The translations under genes were made by a program, and so were the position numbers. Below, piece by piece: positions 13,380 through 26,700 of a DNA stretch of 64,000 bases. The notes beneath the pieces were generated by a model. That model was not told where the DNA came from and did no database searches. It was given only the letters and a program-made list of their open reading frames with translations. Position 1 is the stretch's first letter. Each line of letters starts with the position of its first letter. Origin of the DNA: Hymenoscyphus infarciens (taxonomy: Eukaryota; Ascomycota; Leotiomycetes; Helotiales; Helotiaceae); the NCBI GenBank assembly GCA_001414345.1, contig LLCB01000115.1, positions 1 through 64,000 on the forward strand, written 5' to 3'.

Positions 13380-14170
13380 AATTTACTTATATAACCTAGG
13401 AAACTAAAATCATAGTAAAGTTATCTATTAATACTAATTACTTTAAGTCTAAGAAAGTAAAGATAAATTTAATCTACTATTATATTTTTAGAAGAGCTTA
13501 AAACTATATTTACTTAAGATATAAGTTTAATACTATAGATTAGTTTAATAGCTATAAAAAAAAATTAACTTACTTCTAAAATATTACTATTAGCTCTTAT
13601 ATATACTAAGAAGCTTATATCTAATATTAAGACTTTATTATATTAAAGAGAGAAACTTTTTATAACTTCTATACTAAGTTTTAATAAATTATAAATAAAG
13701 CTAAAGTTCCTTAATAAGACTAAATAGAAGACTTATAGAATAAGTTAACCTCTATATTATATTAATCTCTTATTATTATTAAGTTCTAAGCTAAGAGAGA
13801 TATAAACTCCTTTTATAATCTTATAAGTAATATTAATAGTAACTTTTAAAATCTTACTTCTTAAAAAGTATAAATAATAAACTTTCCTTCTATTTTAAAC
13901 TAGTATATACCTACTTCTATATCTACTAGCTCTTCTTCTTCTATAACCTCTTTTATCTCTCTTAGACGTCTTAATACCTCTATTATAAATAACTACTTAA
14001 CCCTAGAACTATTAAATAAGTACTTTAACTATAATAAGCTTAGTTATTATATTAAAGATTATCTAAAGCTAAGAATATATAAGGTTGTCTTTAAAAAGCT
14101 TAAAAGAGAAGATACTAGCTTAGAGTTAGGAACTAAAGAAGCTTAAAAGAAGACTTCTTCTTAAGTAAAT
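13380..14170 (+). pseudogene. gag of inner gypsy element, RIP-inactivated
   Basis: Plus-strand frame interrupted by many TAA/TAG codons at positions where Gln is expected. After a capsid-like helical region it contains a CCHC zinc-knuckle frame at 14,021-14,062. Residues 1, 4, 9 and 14 of that motif (Cys, Cys, His, Cys in a functional knuckle) are all Tyr (TAC/TAT), as CpA/TpG loss predicts. The motif ends in IKDYLK, where an active copy would have IKDC. Lys-rich sequence follows. Nucleic-acid-binding function is lost. Confidence 0.82.
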
Positions 14171-14550
14171 ATAGGATTAATCTCTCTAAGATTAATCTAT
14201 AGTTATTAATTAGTAGAAAAGTATTTACTTTATCTAGTATAATAACTATTAATAGATTTAGTATATAAACTATTACTCTTAATAATCTTAAAATAAATAC
14301 CTTTTCTTTTATAAATATATAACTTAGTTATAATCTTATAAAGTTTTATAGTTTAAAGACTAAAAGACTTTCTACTTTTATTAAGATTTATAAATATAAT
14401 AGAGAAATTAGAAGTAAAGCTATATACTATCTCCTTTTAAATTATATCTTAGATAACTATAAATTCTTTAATATACTATTTATTCTCTTAGACTTAGGTT
14501 TATATAATATTATCCTTAGTTAGAAGTTCTTTAAGTACTTTTATATTAAT

Positions 14551-14953
14551 TTATCGCTTTTCGTTATATACACGTATTTGAGGCTATTTTGAGAATTTCT
14601 ATATTTACTAGCTAGCTTCTAGTATCTTACTCTACTCTCTTATATACCTTCTTTTTAAGCTAATTAGGAGGCTTTTTGAGTATCTTACTAATATAAGAGT
14701 GAGAAGAGTAAGTACTATCAGCTATTATACTTATTTAAGAGACTAAAAAAGTACTAACTAATTCTAGCGAGCGTATTACGAAGGAGTACGAAAGTAGAGT
14801 TGAAAAAGAGCTTAATACTAAATAAGATATTAAAAGCGATAGAAAGTGTTATTAGTAGAATAGAGGTTACTTAGCATAAGAGAAGGTATATATATATATA
14901 CCTCCTTCTTACTTAATAAGCTAATTTCTTAATTTACTATAAACCTTTTCTAT
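14551..14953. mobile_element. Short (403 bp) element of unresolved class
   Basis: Its first ~170 bp match 14,954-15,132 and its last ~150 bp match 19,768-19,918, the two ends of the adjoining long element. It therefore looks like an internally deleted, non-autonomous sibling. It is joined head-to-tail to the long copy without a duplication between them. The pair interrupts the gypsy protease/RT frame. Near the right end is a palindrome built on GAAGGTATATATATA. Confidence 0.72.
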
Positions 14954-17900
14954 TTATTGCTTTTCGTTATATATACGTATTTAAGACTATTTTAAGAATT
15001 TCTATATTTACTAGCTAGCTTCTAGTATCTTACTTTATACTCTCTTATATACCTTCTTTTTAGGTTAATTAAGAAGCTCTCTAAGTATCTTACTAATATA
15101 AGAGTAAAAAGAGTAAGTACTATTAGCTGTCTTAAGTAAGATTACTCGACTAATTAAAGAGAAGCTATTATAAATATAAGAAAGGATAAGGCTTTTTAAA
15201 AGTAAAAAGGACTACGAGTAGCGTAAATAGTAAAGCAACATAGTTATAATAGGGAATATACTACCTACTAACTATAGAGGTCTTCTAAAGCTTACTAGAC
15301 TAGGAGAGAGAGAGCTCTGTCTATTAAAAAGCGTCTATTTAAAAAGTATTATTTCTAATAGCTTAGAGTAAAGTATTTCTTAAAAGTATTTAAAGTCTAC
15401 TTTTTAAGTATCTAAATATCTATATCTAATACTTTATTATTAGAAGTATATTATACAGCGTCTCTACGTAGACTATGTCTTAAATATAATATACTATTAC
15501 TAACGTCGACTATTTAGAGGTAGTAGTATAAAGAGCTAATATATTAGTTTCTTATATAGAAGCTACTTTCTTAGTAAAAGAGTAGTGTTATAGAAGGTTA
15601 AGAATCGAGAGTAAATAGTATTCGAAGTACTACTATAAAGTAGAGAGGTGATTCTATATCTAATACTAATATCTTTACTCTTATATACTCGTAGTTCGAT
15701 TTACTTAATTATAGATATATAATTATATATTCGTCTTTTTTAGTAAAAGTAATATCTTATTATTAAAGGCGTATATATGTGAAAACTCTATAGTTAACTA
15801 AATTAGTGTCTTTATATATAATCTCTATAGTATAAAGGAATTCTATAAAAGCTAGCTTTATAGTAGCTTTAAAGTTAAGGCTATTAATCTATTCTAGTCG
15901 TAGGATCTAAGGCCTAGTCTCTAAAGCTTAAGAAGTAATCTAGTATAACTATAGTATTAATAAAGGCTCTATCTTCTTCTTCTTATAAGAGCTCTATATT
16001 ACTTAAACGCCTGCTATAATTCGTTATAAAAGCAGAGACTTAAATAGCTTTAGATCTAGGTTATACTTTATATATATTAATTAAATCGTAGAAAGGCTGA
16101 TTTATATAAAGTCTGTTTTTAAAAGTCCTTAACTGATCCTACTATATACTCTTCTTAAGACCTACTTATAAAGTGCTAAAGTTATTACTAGCTATGGTTA
16201 CTAGAGTCTCTTAATCTAGAACCTCTTAAAAGAGCGTATATATATACTATATATCTTCTAAGTATTTAGCGAGAGGCTATAATAGAGGAGCTTTATATAT
16301 ATCTTAAATATTCTAACTTTATTCTTTATATATTTAAAGTAATTAAGAGAGAGATTATTAAATTAAGAGACTACTAGTATAGGTACTAATTAGCTACTAT
16401 TCTATATAAATTATATAAGAGAGTATTTGTTAAGATATTATCTACTTCTAGTATATACTTTAATTATATATTAATATTAAATTAAATAACTAGGTATAAA
16501 GTAGCTTATAAGAGGCGATTTTAGTAGAAGTATCTTAAAAACTATTTAAGAAGTCTAATTTATATAGTAGTATTATTTATATAGATAATTACTCTCTTTG
16601 TTATTTATACTTCTCTCTATTATTTAAAGAATACTCTTATTATCTTAATCTTAAAAATATTTATATTAAATTAAGAGTTCTTTTTAATCTCTAGTAGAGA
16701 TAACTAAAGAGTGTGTTCTTTTAGTAGCGTATATATATACTCTTATTAAATATATCTTAGATTATCTACTTCTAAAAAGAAGGCTTTTAGGCTTTTAATA
16801 GAAGTATTATAAAAAAGATATATATATAAGTATATATTATTAAAGAAGTATATATTATTGAACCGCGGTAATATCTTATTCTACTACTTAAGGTTCTCTT
16901 AGACTTCTTTTAAAAGGCGCTTCCTTTCTATATAAGATACGTAGTTAAGCTATATATATATAAATATCTAGAAGTTATAATAGAAGGTCTAGTCTAATTA
17001 TACTATAGAGGCGTAAAAAGATAAGAAGCTAGTAAGCGATTCGAGTTTATTATAGATAATACTTCTATAGTTAATAAATTAGTATATCTCGAGCTTTATC
17101 TTTGCTAGCTTTTCTAGTAGTATAGAGGCTCTAAAAGCGATAGTATCTATTAGATATTTTATTACTTCTAAGAGTATATCTTAGACGTTCTTTTTATTAT
17201 TAATTAGTATATCTAATATTTAAGTAATAGTCTTATACTTTATAGCTTATATCTTAAGAAATTAAGACGTAGCTTCGATAGCTTTAAATATAGCGAACTC
17301 GTTGTCTAAATAGTAGCTTATAATATACTATCTTAAGTACGACTATATTATTTATTTAAGAGCTTTTATAAAGATATTAAAGATAAATAGTACTATAGCG
17401 AGGCTAAAGAGTAGTACTATATAAGTGTAATAAATCCCTTTTTATTAGAAACCTAAAAGCTAGTATATTTATAATATAATTAGTACTATTTAAAAAGCGT
17501 TAGATATATCTCTTTTAAGTATTATATACTCTTACCTAGCCTCTTATATTATAGCTAATACTTTTTAGAAGAAGACGTACTTTAGATATATATATTTATT
17601 TAATATATAATAATTTATTAAATAGCTTTTAAAATAGAATAAATAGTATATTTAGTATTAATTACTATTAAGCTTTAGTTTAAGTATAAAACTAAGTAGA
17701 GAAGCTATAAAAGGTGCTTTCTAGTATAAATTAACTTTCTTAATTAAGCTAGCTTTTAAATTGTCTCTTACTTTTAAAGTTAAAAGCTTATTAAATTTAG
17801 TAGCTAATAAGAGGTTCTTTAATATATATAAAACTTCTAAGCTCTTATACCTAATTAGTACTTTAAATTAAAGTATATTATTGATATTTTAAATAATTAG

Positions 17901-19918
17901 AATATTAGAGTAATAGTACCTTTTATACTTTAAGAGATAATAGAGAGAGTAATATATTTAGTAGTAGTTTTAATATATTATATAAAGAGAAGAATATTAT
18001 AGTATTTAATTAAATAAGTATAGAAGAGTATAAATAGGAAGATATAAATTAGAGTAAAAGATCTTTATTAGTACTATTATAGTTTTTATCTATTATCTCT
18101 TTTATACTAACTTCTTAGCTCTTTCTTATCTCCTTCTTATTACTTTTATTATCCTCCTTTTATAGATAGATTTAAGTATAATTTAGGTTCTTATAACCTC
18201 TTAGTTTACTTATCTTAAAGCACGTTTATAAAAAGATATTACTATCTTAATTATAACTTTAATAACTCTCTCTTCCTTCTTCTCTACTACTAATATAGCT
18301 TAGTCTTCTTATCTAATAGTATTAAGCGATTATACTCTTAGATATCTCTTATAATTCTACCTCTCTTAATCCGTCTCTACTAACTACTTTTTCTTACTAA
18401 AAGAGTGCTAATTGGATTACCTCTACTTAGGTATAATCCTTAGCTAGGCTTATAATTCTATGATTAAAGTTATTAAGCTAAATATAAATACTTCTACTAA
18501 ATAAGAAGATTATATATATAGTATATACTAGAAAGTAATAGAACTACTTAGTAGTATTAGATCTAAAGACCTTTAGCGTCTTCTTTACTTTAATATTTAG
18601 TATATTAGCTTTTTTATTAAAAGAGATAGTACTTTTGTTATTATTAATTAGAAAGATGTTATTATCTAAGTAATAGAGATCTCTTAGCTTAAATATATCT
18701 TATATAATTTATATTAAATACTTCTTATATTCTAAGAAAAGGCTATTAATTATACTAAATATATAAGAGAGGATATTCTTACTATTATTATTTACTATTA
18801 ATATTCCTCTTAATAGATTCTCTTTTAGATTAATTCCTTTACCTATAAGTAGTACTTTCTAATAAAAAGAGAGGTTAGTTTATTAAGTATTATTAGTATA
18901 TACTATCTCTCTCTTTAGTATATTAAATTATTAGCCTTGCTTATCTGCTTTTTAATTAGTAACTAACATAGTAATATTACTTTAATTATCTTAGCTAAGC
19001 TCTAAAACTCTTACTAAGTTACTCTAGATAGTAGTACTAAAGTTATAAAAGTATTCTATGCTAAAATTAGCTTATAAGTAGCTCTAAAAACTCTAAAGGC
19101 TCTAAAAGTTAGAGTATTCTATACTAAAGTTATCTTAACTAAAGTTACTCTAAGAGAAGCTCTAAGAGTATCTCTAAGAATATCTAGAAGTAAAGCTCTA
19201 AGAGTATTCTCTATTAAATAGTCTCTCTATATAACTCTAGTATCTACTATTATATCTACTTATATATCTATTAACTTAAGAGTATTAGTTACTTTAAAAG
19301 AGAAGAGAGTTATTTAGTAGATTATTAGCTAGCTTATTTACTTAGATAGAGTCTTAGAGAGAGGGTTTATTAATACTATCGTCGTCGTCGTTGTTGCTAT
19401 TACTATTACTATTACCTCTACTTCGTAGATAGAAGTCTATCTTATTATTATCTTAAGCTTAACTCTAGTTCTATTATACTTATCTTCTTTAATAAGCTAG
19501 ATAGTAAGTACTATTTATAGTATTACCTTAATTAGTAGTAGCGTTCTAGGCGGTATATTATACTTATATAACTACTTAAGCGTTATAGTGTACTTTACTA
19601 ACTTATCTATTATGTTTATTATCTTTGATATTATCATCTTCTACTAGTTAAGCTTAGAGCGCCTTAGTAGCTCTATTACTAGCCTTAGTAAGAACGCTCT
19701 TATAAGCGACTTGTTTACTATACTTTAGAAGCATCCTTAATAGATAGATAAGAGTATTATTAAGTTAAAAAAGAGCTTAATACTAAATAAGACGTTAAAA
19801 GCGATAGAAAGTGTTATTAGTAGAATAGAGGTTACTTAGTATAAGAGAAGGTATATATATATATACCTCTCTCTTACTTAATAAGCTAATTCCTCAATTT
19901 ACTATAAACCCTTTCTAT
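14954..19918. mobile_element. Long (about 5 kb) element of unresolved class inside gypsy pol
   Basis: Shares both ends with the 403-bp sibling. The tandem pair is flanked by ATTAAT on both sides (14,545-14,550 and 19,919-19,924), consistent with a 6-bp target duplication (ends uncertain by about 3 bp). No terminal inverted repeats were found. A hairpin (gagaaggtata...tacctctctc) sits about 60 bp from the right end. The interior has minus-strand stretches that look coding once stops are read through, but I could not assign helicase, tyrosine recombinase or DDE transposase. Helitron-like and Crypton-like identities both remain possible. Confidence 0.65.
19379..19415. repeat. Trinucleotide microsatellite
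   Basis: A run of TCG repeats passing into TTG/CTAT-type triplets inside the long unclassified element. CpG is kept here although CpA is depleted all around, which shows that the mutator ignores CpG. Confidence 0.7.
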
Positions 19919-22900
19919 ATTAATATAACTTATTAGAAACTACTCTAGTCTAATAACCTTAAACCTTACTTCTCTACTTAATAGCTAACTCCTCTCTCTT
20001 AAGACGCTATATAACTAAAAGACTTTATACTCTCTTACTAAGATAAAGCTAATACTTACAACTAAGCTATAGAAATAAATAAATAGTATTAATAAGGTAA
20101 AAGACTTTTAGAGCTTATAGATTACCTTAAAATTAATACTATAACTCTAACTAGTTATATTCTAACTATATATAGTAGACAAGGTTATAAGTTCTTAATA
20201 TAAGTATAATAAGAACTTAAGAGTATTATAAAAAAGGTACTTACTCTAGTATACTATTAAAAACTCTTTATCTTAAAGAAGTTAGACTTTATTATTAACA
20301 TTTTAGCTATTTTAGTTATAGAAATAGATTATTACTTACTCTAAAAGAATAATAAGATATTTACTATAAGTATATATAAAATTAATACTATTATAGCTAA
20401 TTAAGAGCTAGATATAGCCTCTAATATCGCTCTTCTTAATAAGTACTAAGACTTTAAAAAGGTATTTTCTAAGACTATCTTAGACACTCTCCTACCTTAC
20501 TAATACTATAATTATAAGATTAATATTAAAAGTCTAAATACTCTTAAATATTCCCTTTTATATAAGATATCTATAGAAGAGTTATTAACTATAAAGGAAT
20601 ATATCTTAAAGAATCTCTATAAAGGGTTTATTAAATATAGCTAGTCCTTCTTTACTACTTCTATTCTATTTATAAAAAAAGTAGATAGAAGGCTATGTTT
20701 CTATATTAACTTTTAAAAACTTAATAATCTTACTTAAAAGAACTACTATCTATTACCTCTAATTAATAAAACACTTATATATATTAGTTAGGCTTATATT
20801 CTTACTAAGCTAGATATCTAATAAGCTTTCTACTCTATATAAATAGATCTAGATACTAAGGAATTAACTACTTTTTATACTTATTATAAAATATATAAGT
20901 ATAAGGTCTTATTATTTAGTCTAATAAATAGCTTATCTACCTACTAGTACTATATAAATAACGTCTTATTTAATTATCTAGATAACTTCTACTTTATTTA
21001 TTTAAATAATATCCTTATTTAGTTATTAAATATTTTTAAATATAAAAAGTATATATAAAAAGTCCTTTAATATCTTAAGAATACTAGGTTATAAGTTAAT
21101 ATTAAGAAGTATAAGTTTAATATTAAGAAGATAAAATACCTTAGGTTTATTATTAGTACTAATAGTATTAGAGTAGACTTTAAAAAGGTCTTAGTAATAT
21201 AGAAATAGTAAGCTCTAAAGATAGTAAAAGGCGTTTAGAGCTTCCTTAGTTTCTATAACTTCTATTAAAGGTTTATCTAAAACTATAATATAATTATAAA
21301 GCCTTTAGTATATCTAATATAGAATAATATACCTTTTAATTTTAATAAAAAGTATTAGAAAGTGTTTAAAGACCTAAAGGTAATACTTACCTTTATACTA
21401 ATCCTCTACTACTACTCTCTTAACTTTTCTACTATAATTAAGATAGACGCTTTAGATAGAATTATTACTAGAGTATTATAATAATAATAAGCTAATAAAG
21501 AATAGTACCTTATAGTCTACTTTAGTAAGACTATGTCTCTAGCTAAGTATAACTATAAAATATATAATAAAGAGCTACTTACTATTATATACTTACTTAT
21601 AAAATAGAGACTAAAACTATAAAATACTTATTTACAGATCTATATTTATACTAATTATAAGGCGCTTAAGTACTTTATAACTACTAAGTACCTTACTACC
21701 TATTAAGTAAAGTAGGCTAAAACTTTAGCTAAGTACTATTTTATTATTATATTCTATTTAAGGTATAAGAATAAGAAGATAGATACTTTAACTTATAAAG
21801 TAAATAAGATATACTTATAGAAGGAACTTAAAAAGTAGTACTAGACTTATATACTCTTAATAAAGGAATAAGTTAATATAAAAGCGTTTAAAGACTTAGA
21901 GGTTAAAATAAGCTTAATTATACTAGCTCTAGTTAATAAAGATTACTTCTAAGAATTATTTATACTTTTAAAATAAATCTACTAAGTAAATAAGAATACT
22001 ATAATACTTTAAGCTATATAAGTATAAGCTAAAACTAATACTTATTCTCTATATACTCTAGAAAAAAGCCTTTTACTTTACTAAGACTATTTAGTAGTAA
22101 TAGACGTAGATATACTAAGAATAGACCTAATTTATAAGGCTTATAATTAAATACTTTTAGCTTATTTAAAAAGAGATAAGACCTACTAGATTCTATATTT
22201 AAGATATATCTAGTAAAATATAAAAGCTAATATTATAAGATATATATAAAACTACTATAAATATAGAAGAGTAGACGTTCTTTAAGATAAAATACCTAGC
22301 TATCTATACCTACTCCTATATATAGTAATATATAGCTATAGATTTTAAGTCCTTTCTAGTTAATAAGTATAGTTATAATAACATGTTTATAGTAATAGAC
22401 TACTTATCTAAGTAGTCTATTTTAATACTTTATTATAAGAATATTACTTCTAAATAGATAATAAGATTATATATTAAATATGTTTTATAATACTATAAGA
22501 TTCTAGAAAGTATAATATTAGATAGAGGCTCTTACTTTATTACTATGTTCTAGAAAGAGTTTACTTAAATCCTAAGTATTTAGCTTTAACTCTCTACTAT
22601 AAACTACGCTTAAACTAATAGCTAGACTAAGATTATAAATTAATATCTTAATTAGTACTTATAGCTATATATTAATTATTATTATACTAATTAGTCTAAG
22701 ATCCTTCTAATAATAGACTATATATAGTTAATACTACTTTATAGTACTATTAGAATATTGCTTTTTAAGTAATAAAAGAGATATATACTAAGAACCTCGT
22801 TTAACTAATAAATACTAAAACTAACTAATATAAAAGAATAGCTATTATAAGAAGAGGCTATAGTAGTTATAAAGATAATCTAAGAGGTCTTAGACGTTAG

Positions 22901-23534
22901 CTAAGTAAATATATTAAAAGCTTAATAGAAGAAGGAAGAAGACGTAAATAAATATAGATAAGACGTTGATTTTAGAGTAGAAGATATACTCTTTATTATA
23001 ATAAAGGACTAGGTAACTTAATAACTAAGCTAAAAGCTAGACTACTAGATAGCTAGCCCTTTTAAGATTCTTAAGAAAGTAGGTTCTACTTTCTAATTAT
23101 AACTACTAGCTTCTATTAAAGTCTACTCTATCTTCGATACTAAGAAGTTATATAAAGCTATAGATAATCCCTTACTAGGATAGGTAGTTATACTACTCTT
23201 ACTAATTATTATAAACGAAGAAGAGAAATAGGAGGTTAAAGAAATACTAGCTAGTAAGAAGAGATAATAGTCCCTCTATTACTAAATTAAGTAGAAAGGC
23301 TATAATAAAGACCTTAATTAGTATCTAGCTTAATAACTAATCTACGTATTATAACTAGTAGAGAAGTTCTATTTAGAGAAGCTAAAGATAGCTAGTCTCT
23401 TAGAAGCTCTTCTACTATAGAAAGTAGTATATAAGGCTAGGAGAGAGGATTATAGTAAGCTAGAAGTTAATACTCCTATATTAAAGAAAGATAAAGCCGC
23501 TTAGTTATAGAAGGCCTGTTTAAAGAGAGAGTAG
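19919..23534 (+). pseudogene. pol of inner gypsy element (RT-RNase H-integrase), RIP-inactivated
   Basis: Continues the frame begun at 14,170-14,550 once the insertion is removed. The reverse transcriptase fills about 20,500-21,200. Its YxDD box reads Y-L-N-N at 20,999-21,010, both Asp codons (GAT after T) having become AAT. RNase H follows, with IKIDALD near 21,440 for its first acidic residue. Then comes an integrase core (about 22,060-22,760), in which an S-N-R-L-L motif replaces the usual VDRLSK. A basic C-terminal region precedes the polypurine tract. Stops are frequent, almost all TAA/TAG at Gln or Trp positions. Non-functional. Confidence 0.85.
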
Positions 23535-23725
23535 TATAATAGTCCTAGTTATATACGTTACTTATATAACTAGGTTATTTTAAGACTTTATCGAGGCTTT
23601 ACTTAATATATATAAATAAAGCTAGAGTGTCTATACTCTTTGCTTTTCTCTTTAGTTTAGTTTTTCTTAATATTAGATACTATTCTATAAGCACTCTCTT
23701 TATATATTTATAGAGAGCTATTATA
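23535..23725 (+). repeat. 3' LTR of inner gypsy element
   Basis: 191 bp, the partner of 12,632-12,822, followed by the GTAGA target duplication. Confidence 0.9.
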
Positions 23726-26700
23726 GTAGATAAGTAGACTTTATTTCTAATATTCTAGTTAATAGCTCTTTAGTACTAATTTATACTATTCTCTATTCTT
23801 TACTAGACCTTACTTATATTATTCTTAGCTATTTTCTAAGTAGAGTATATATATTAGGCTACTTTTGCTACTTTATTATAGTTAAGTTATTCTTAGAGAA
23901 TAGAAGTCTTTAGTATATTCTAGTCTTATAAAGTTCTTAAGTTAAGTCTAAACTTAAACTAATAAGAGGTTATGTTAATAGATAAGTATAGAAGTATTAT
24001 TTATACTCTATCTATTAGAGAGATTAATTTACTCTAGTTATCTTAATAGTAGGTTATAAAGAGCTTTAGTCTCTAATTAATATATTAGTTTATTATCTCT
24101 ATCTAATTATCTATTTATTTATAGTAGATAGTACTAAGCTTAAGCTTAATACTAATTATTTAATAGAATTTAGTCTAAAATACTAATATAAATTAAGGTC
24201 TTTAATTAGACGTAATTAATTTAAAATAGTAACTAAAATAATAAATCTATTAAATAAAGAGTTTAGCTAGTCTTTTAGTATCTATAGTTAAGTAGTAGAG
24301 TATTAATACTAAATTCTTTCTAAGTTAGTTAATAAATACTAACTTAGTATTAAATCTATATTTATCTTTTAAGAATACTTTAAAATCTATATATAAATTT
24401 TAAATTAAAATAGTTAAGTATACGTAGAGAGTAAAGAAAGTCTTATAACTTAGTTTATTAAAAATAAAAGTATTTATAAGCTTAATAATTCGTTATATAT
24501 CTTCTATAATATAAACCTAATCTAGTCTAGTAGTAGTATTATACTAATAACTAATATATCTTTTTTATACTTTTATAAGAACTAGATACTTAGCTATAGA
24601 CTTCTTAGATTAGTTTTATATAGAGTTTAGTATTCTTTTAAATATAAAGTTAATTTTTAAAAAGAAGTATAAATTATCTTCTTTTAACTTTTAAATTATA
24701 TCTAAACTTATTTTTAAAATAATATCTAATTAACTTATATTAAGAGATATAGATTATTCTTATAAAAAGGTCTAAGTAAGTTTAGTATTAATTTAAAAGT
24801 CTAGCTAATTAGATTCTAAAAGAGTATATAAGTAACTATCTAATTTAGCTTAATTATAGGTTTTTAAGTCTTATTTATATTAAGTTAATATATCTACTTT
24901 TTAATTATTCTTCTTAGATATAAATTAGATCTAAAAGTTAATATCTAATAAGAACTCTATCTATTAGACTTACTTAGCTATAAGTAGCTTAGTTATTATA
25001 AAGTATTCTAATAATCTTTAGTCTAAGTATATATTAATATACTTCTAATATAATATAAGTTTAACACGCTATTTCTTAAAAGCTTTTATAATAGTAGCTA
25101 ACTCGTTATTATAGATCTCCTAGTTTAATTTATAACTAACTAGAATATATAAGTAGAACCTAATAGAGTACTAAAAGCTATTTTATTATTATAAGAATAT
25201 ACCTACTATTACTTCTTCTAAGAAGTCTATTTCTAGCTTTTTATTATAATTAAAGTTAAAGTAGTATAAGGTTTAAATTATAAGTAGCCTAGTTCTTAGT
25301 ACTTTAAAAGCTTATTTATATTTAAGTATTTATAGAAATAGCTCTAAAAGGTATATTATTATAGTTAAGAGTTTAGTAATTTTAGTATAATCTTTAATAA
25401 ATTATTTATTAAATCTTATAAACTCTAAATAAGACTTTATACCTATTATAGTATTAAGTTAAACCTAGTTTTATAGAGATTCTATCTTTTAAGATTAACT
25501 TTAAATCTCTTTATAATTAAGATAAATCCTAAGTATTTAACTTTAGTAATACTAAACTTGTTTTTCTTAATATCTATCTAGAGTTCTACTTCTTAAACCT
25601 AACTTAGAACCTTTTTAACCTATTTCTTATTTTCTTTAATATTATCTAAATAAATTAAAATATTATTTAAGTAGATAATATAGAGATTATCTAGATAGTT
25701 AATTAAAAGATTATTTATATAATATTAATAGATAGTAAAGCTATTACAAAGTCTAAAAGAGAGGACTTTATATTTATATATACTATATCTAGTTTTAAAT
25801 ATAGTTATCTCTTCTAAGTTAAGGTTTATTTAAATATAATAGAAAGCTTATTATATATCTAACTTAGTAAAGATTATAGCTATTCTTATTCTTAAAAAAA
25901 GCTTATTAATTTAAGAAATTAGATAAGAATTATTTTAAGTTAAAGTATTTAGCTTCTTATAATTAATATAGAACTATAACTTATTACTATTAGCCTTTTT
26001 AATAAAGAGTATTAGAGAGATAAAAGAGCTATTACTATTAATAATAAACCTCTTATCTAGGTTCTTTATAAGATACTCTTTTATAGTTTTTAGCTCTATA
26101 GTTAACTATTAATATAGAAGTAAAAAGGAGTTAAGAAGTAGTTTATTTAACGTAATCTTATAATTATATTTATAATAAAGTAGAAGCTTATTAGAAGCTT
26201 CTTTTAAAAATATATCTTTATATAAAAAGTAATATTTTAAGAGTTAAGCTTATATTAAAGCTCTTATATTATTATTATTCTAAAGAAAGAATAATCTTTT
26301 ATTAATAATCTAATCTAGCTTATAGCTACTAGTTATATAGAATTCTAAGTTAGGTTATTTTATATGAAAATATATAACATTTATACTTATTTTACTAATA
26401 AAAAAGTGTAGAGTCTAGCTTTTTAAGACTATACTAGTAGTTTAAAGAAGCTTTAAACTAGAGTTAGAGATTATAATTTTAAGAGATATTATTATAATTA
26501 GAAGTAATAACTTAACTATGTTTATAAGTCTACTCTTTTTATATCTTTCTTATTAATAGATTATATATTCCTTTTAAATTATATCTAACTAGTAATTTAA
26601 AATAGGTTTCTAGTTCTAGCTAAAAAGAGAAAGTAAATTTCCTTACTAAAGTAGAGAGTTAGAGAGTAATTAGCTAGCTAAGTAATCTAATTTTATAAAA

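Larger units (their letters stand above)
12632..23725 (+). mobile_element. Inner Ty3/gypsy retrotransposon, plus strand
   Basis: LTRs of exactly 191 bp (12,632-12,822 and 23,535-23,725) are flanked by a perfect GTAGA duplication (12,627-12,631 and 23,726-23,730). A purine-rich AAAGAGAGAGTAG precedes the 3' LTR. Gag with zinc knuckle, then protease/RT/RNase H/integrase follow in gypsy order on the plus strand. Subtracting the internal insertion at 14,551-19,918 leaves about 5.7 kb. It inserted into the outer element, so it is younger, yet it is fully RIP-mutated. Confidence 0.9.

Noticed and set aside
14954..19918. Calling the 5-kb element a Helitron because of its 3'-side hairpin
   Set aside because: The hairpin lies about 60 bp from the end rather than about 10, no CTRR terminus is visible and no Rep/helicase motif could be read, so the class was left open.
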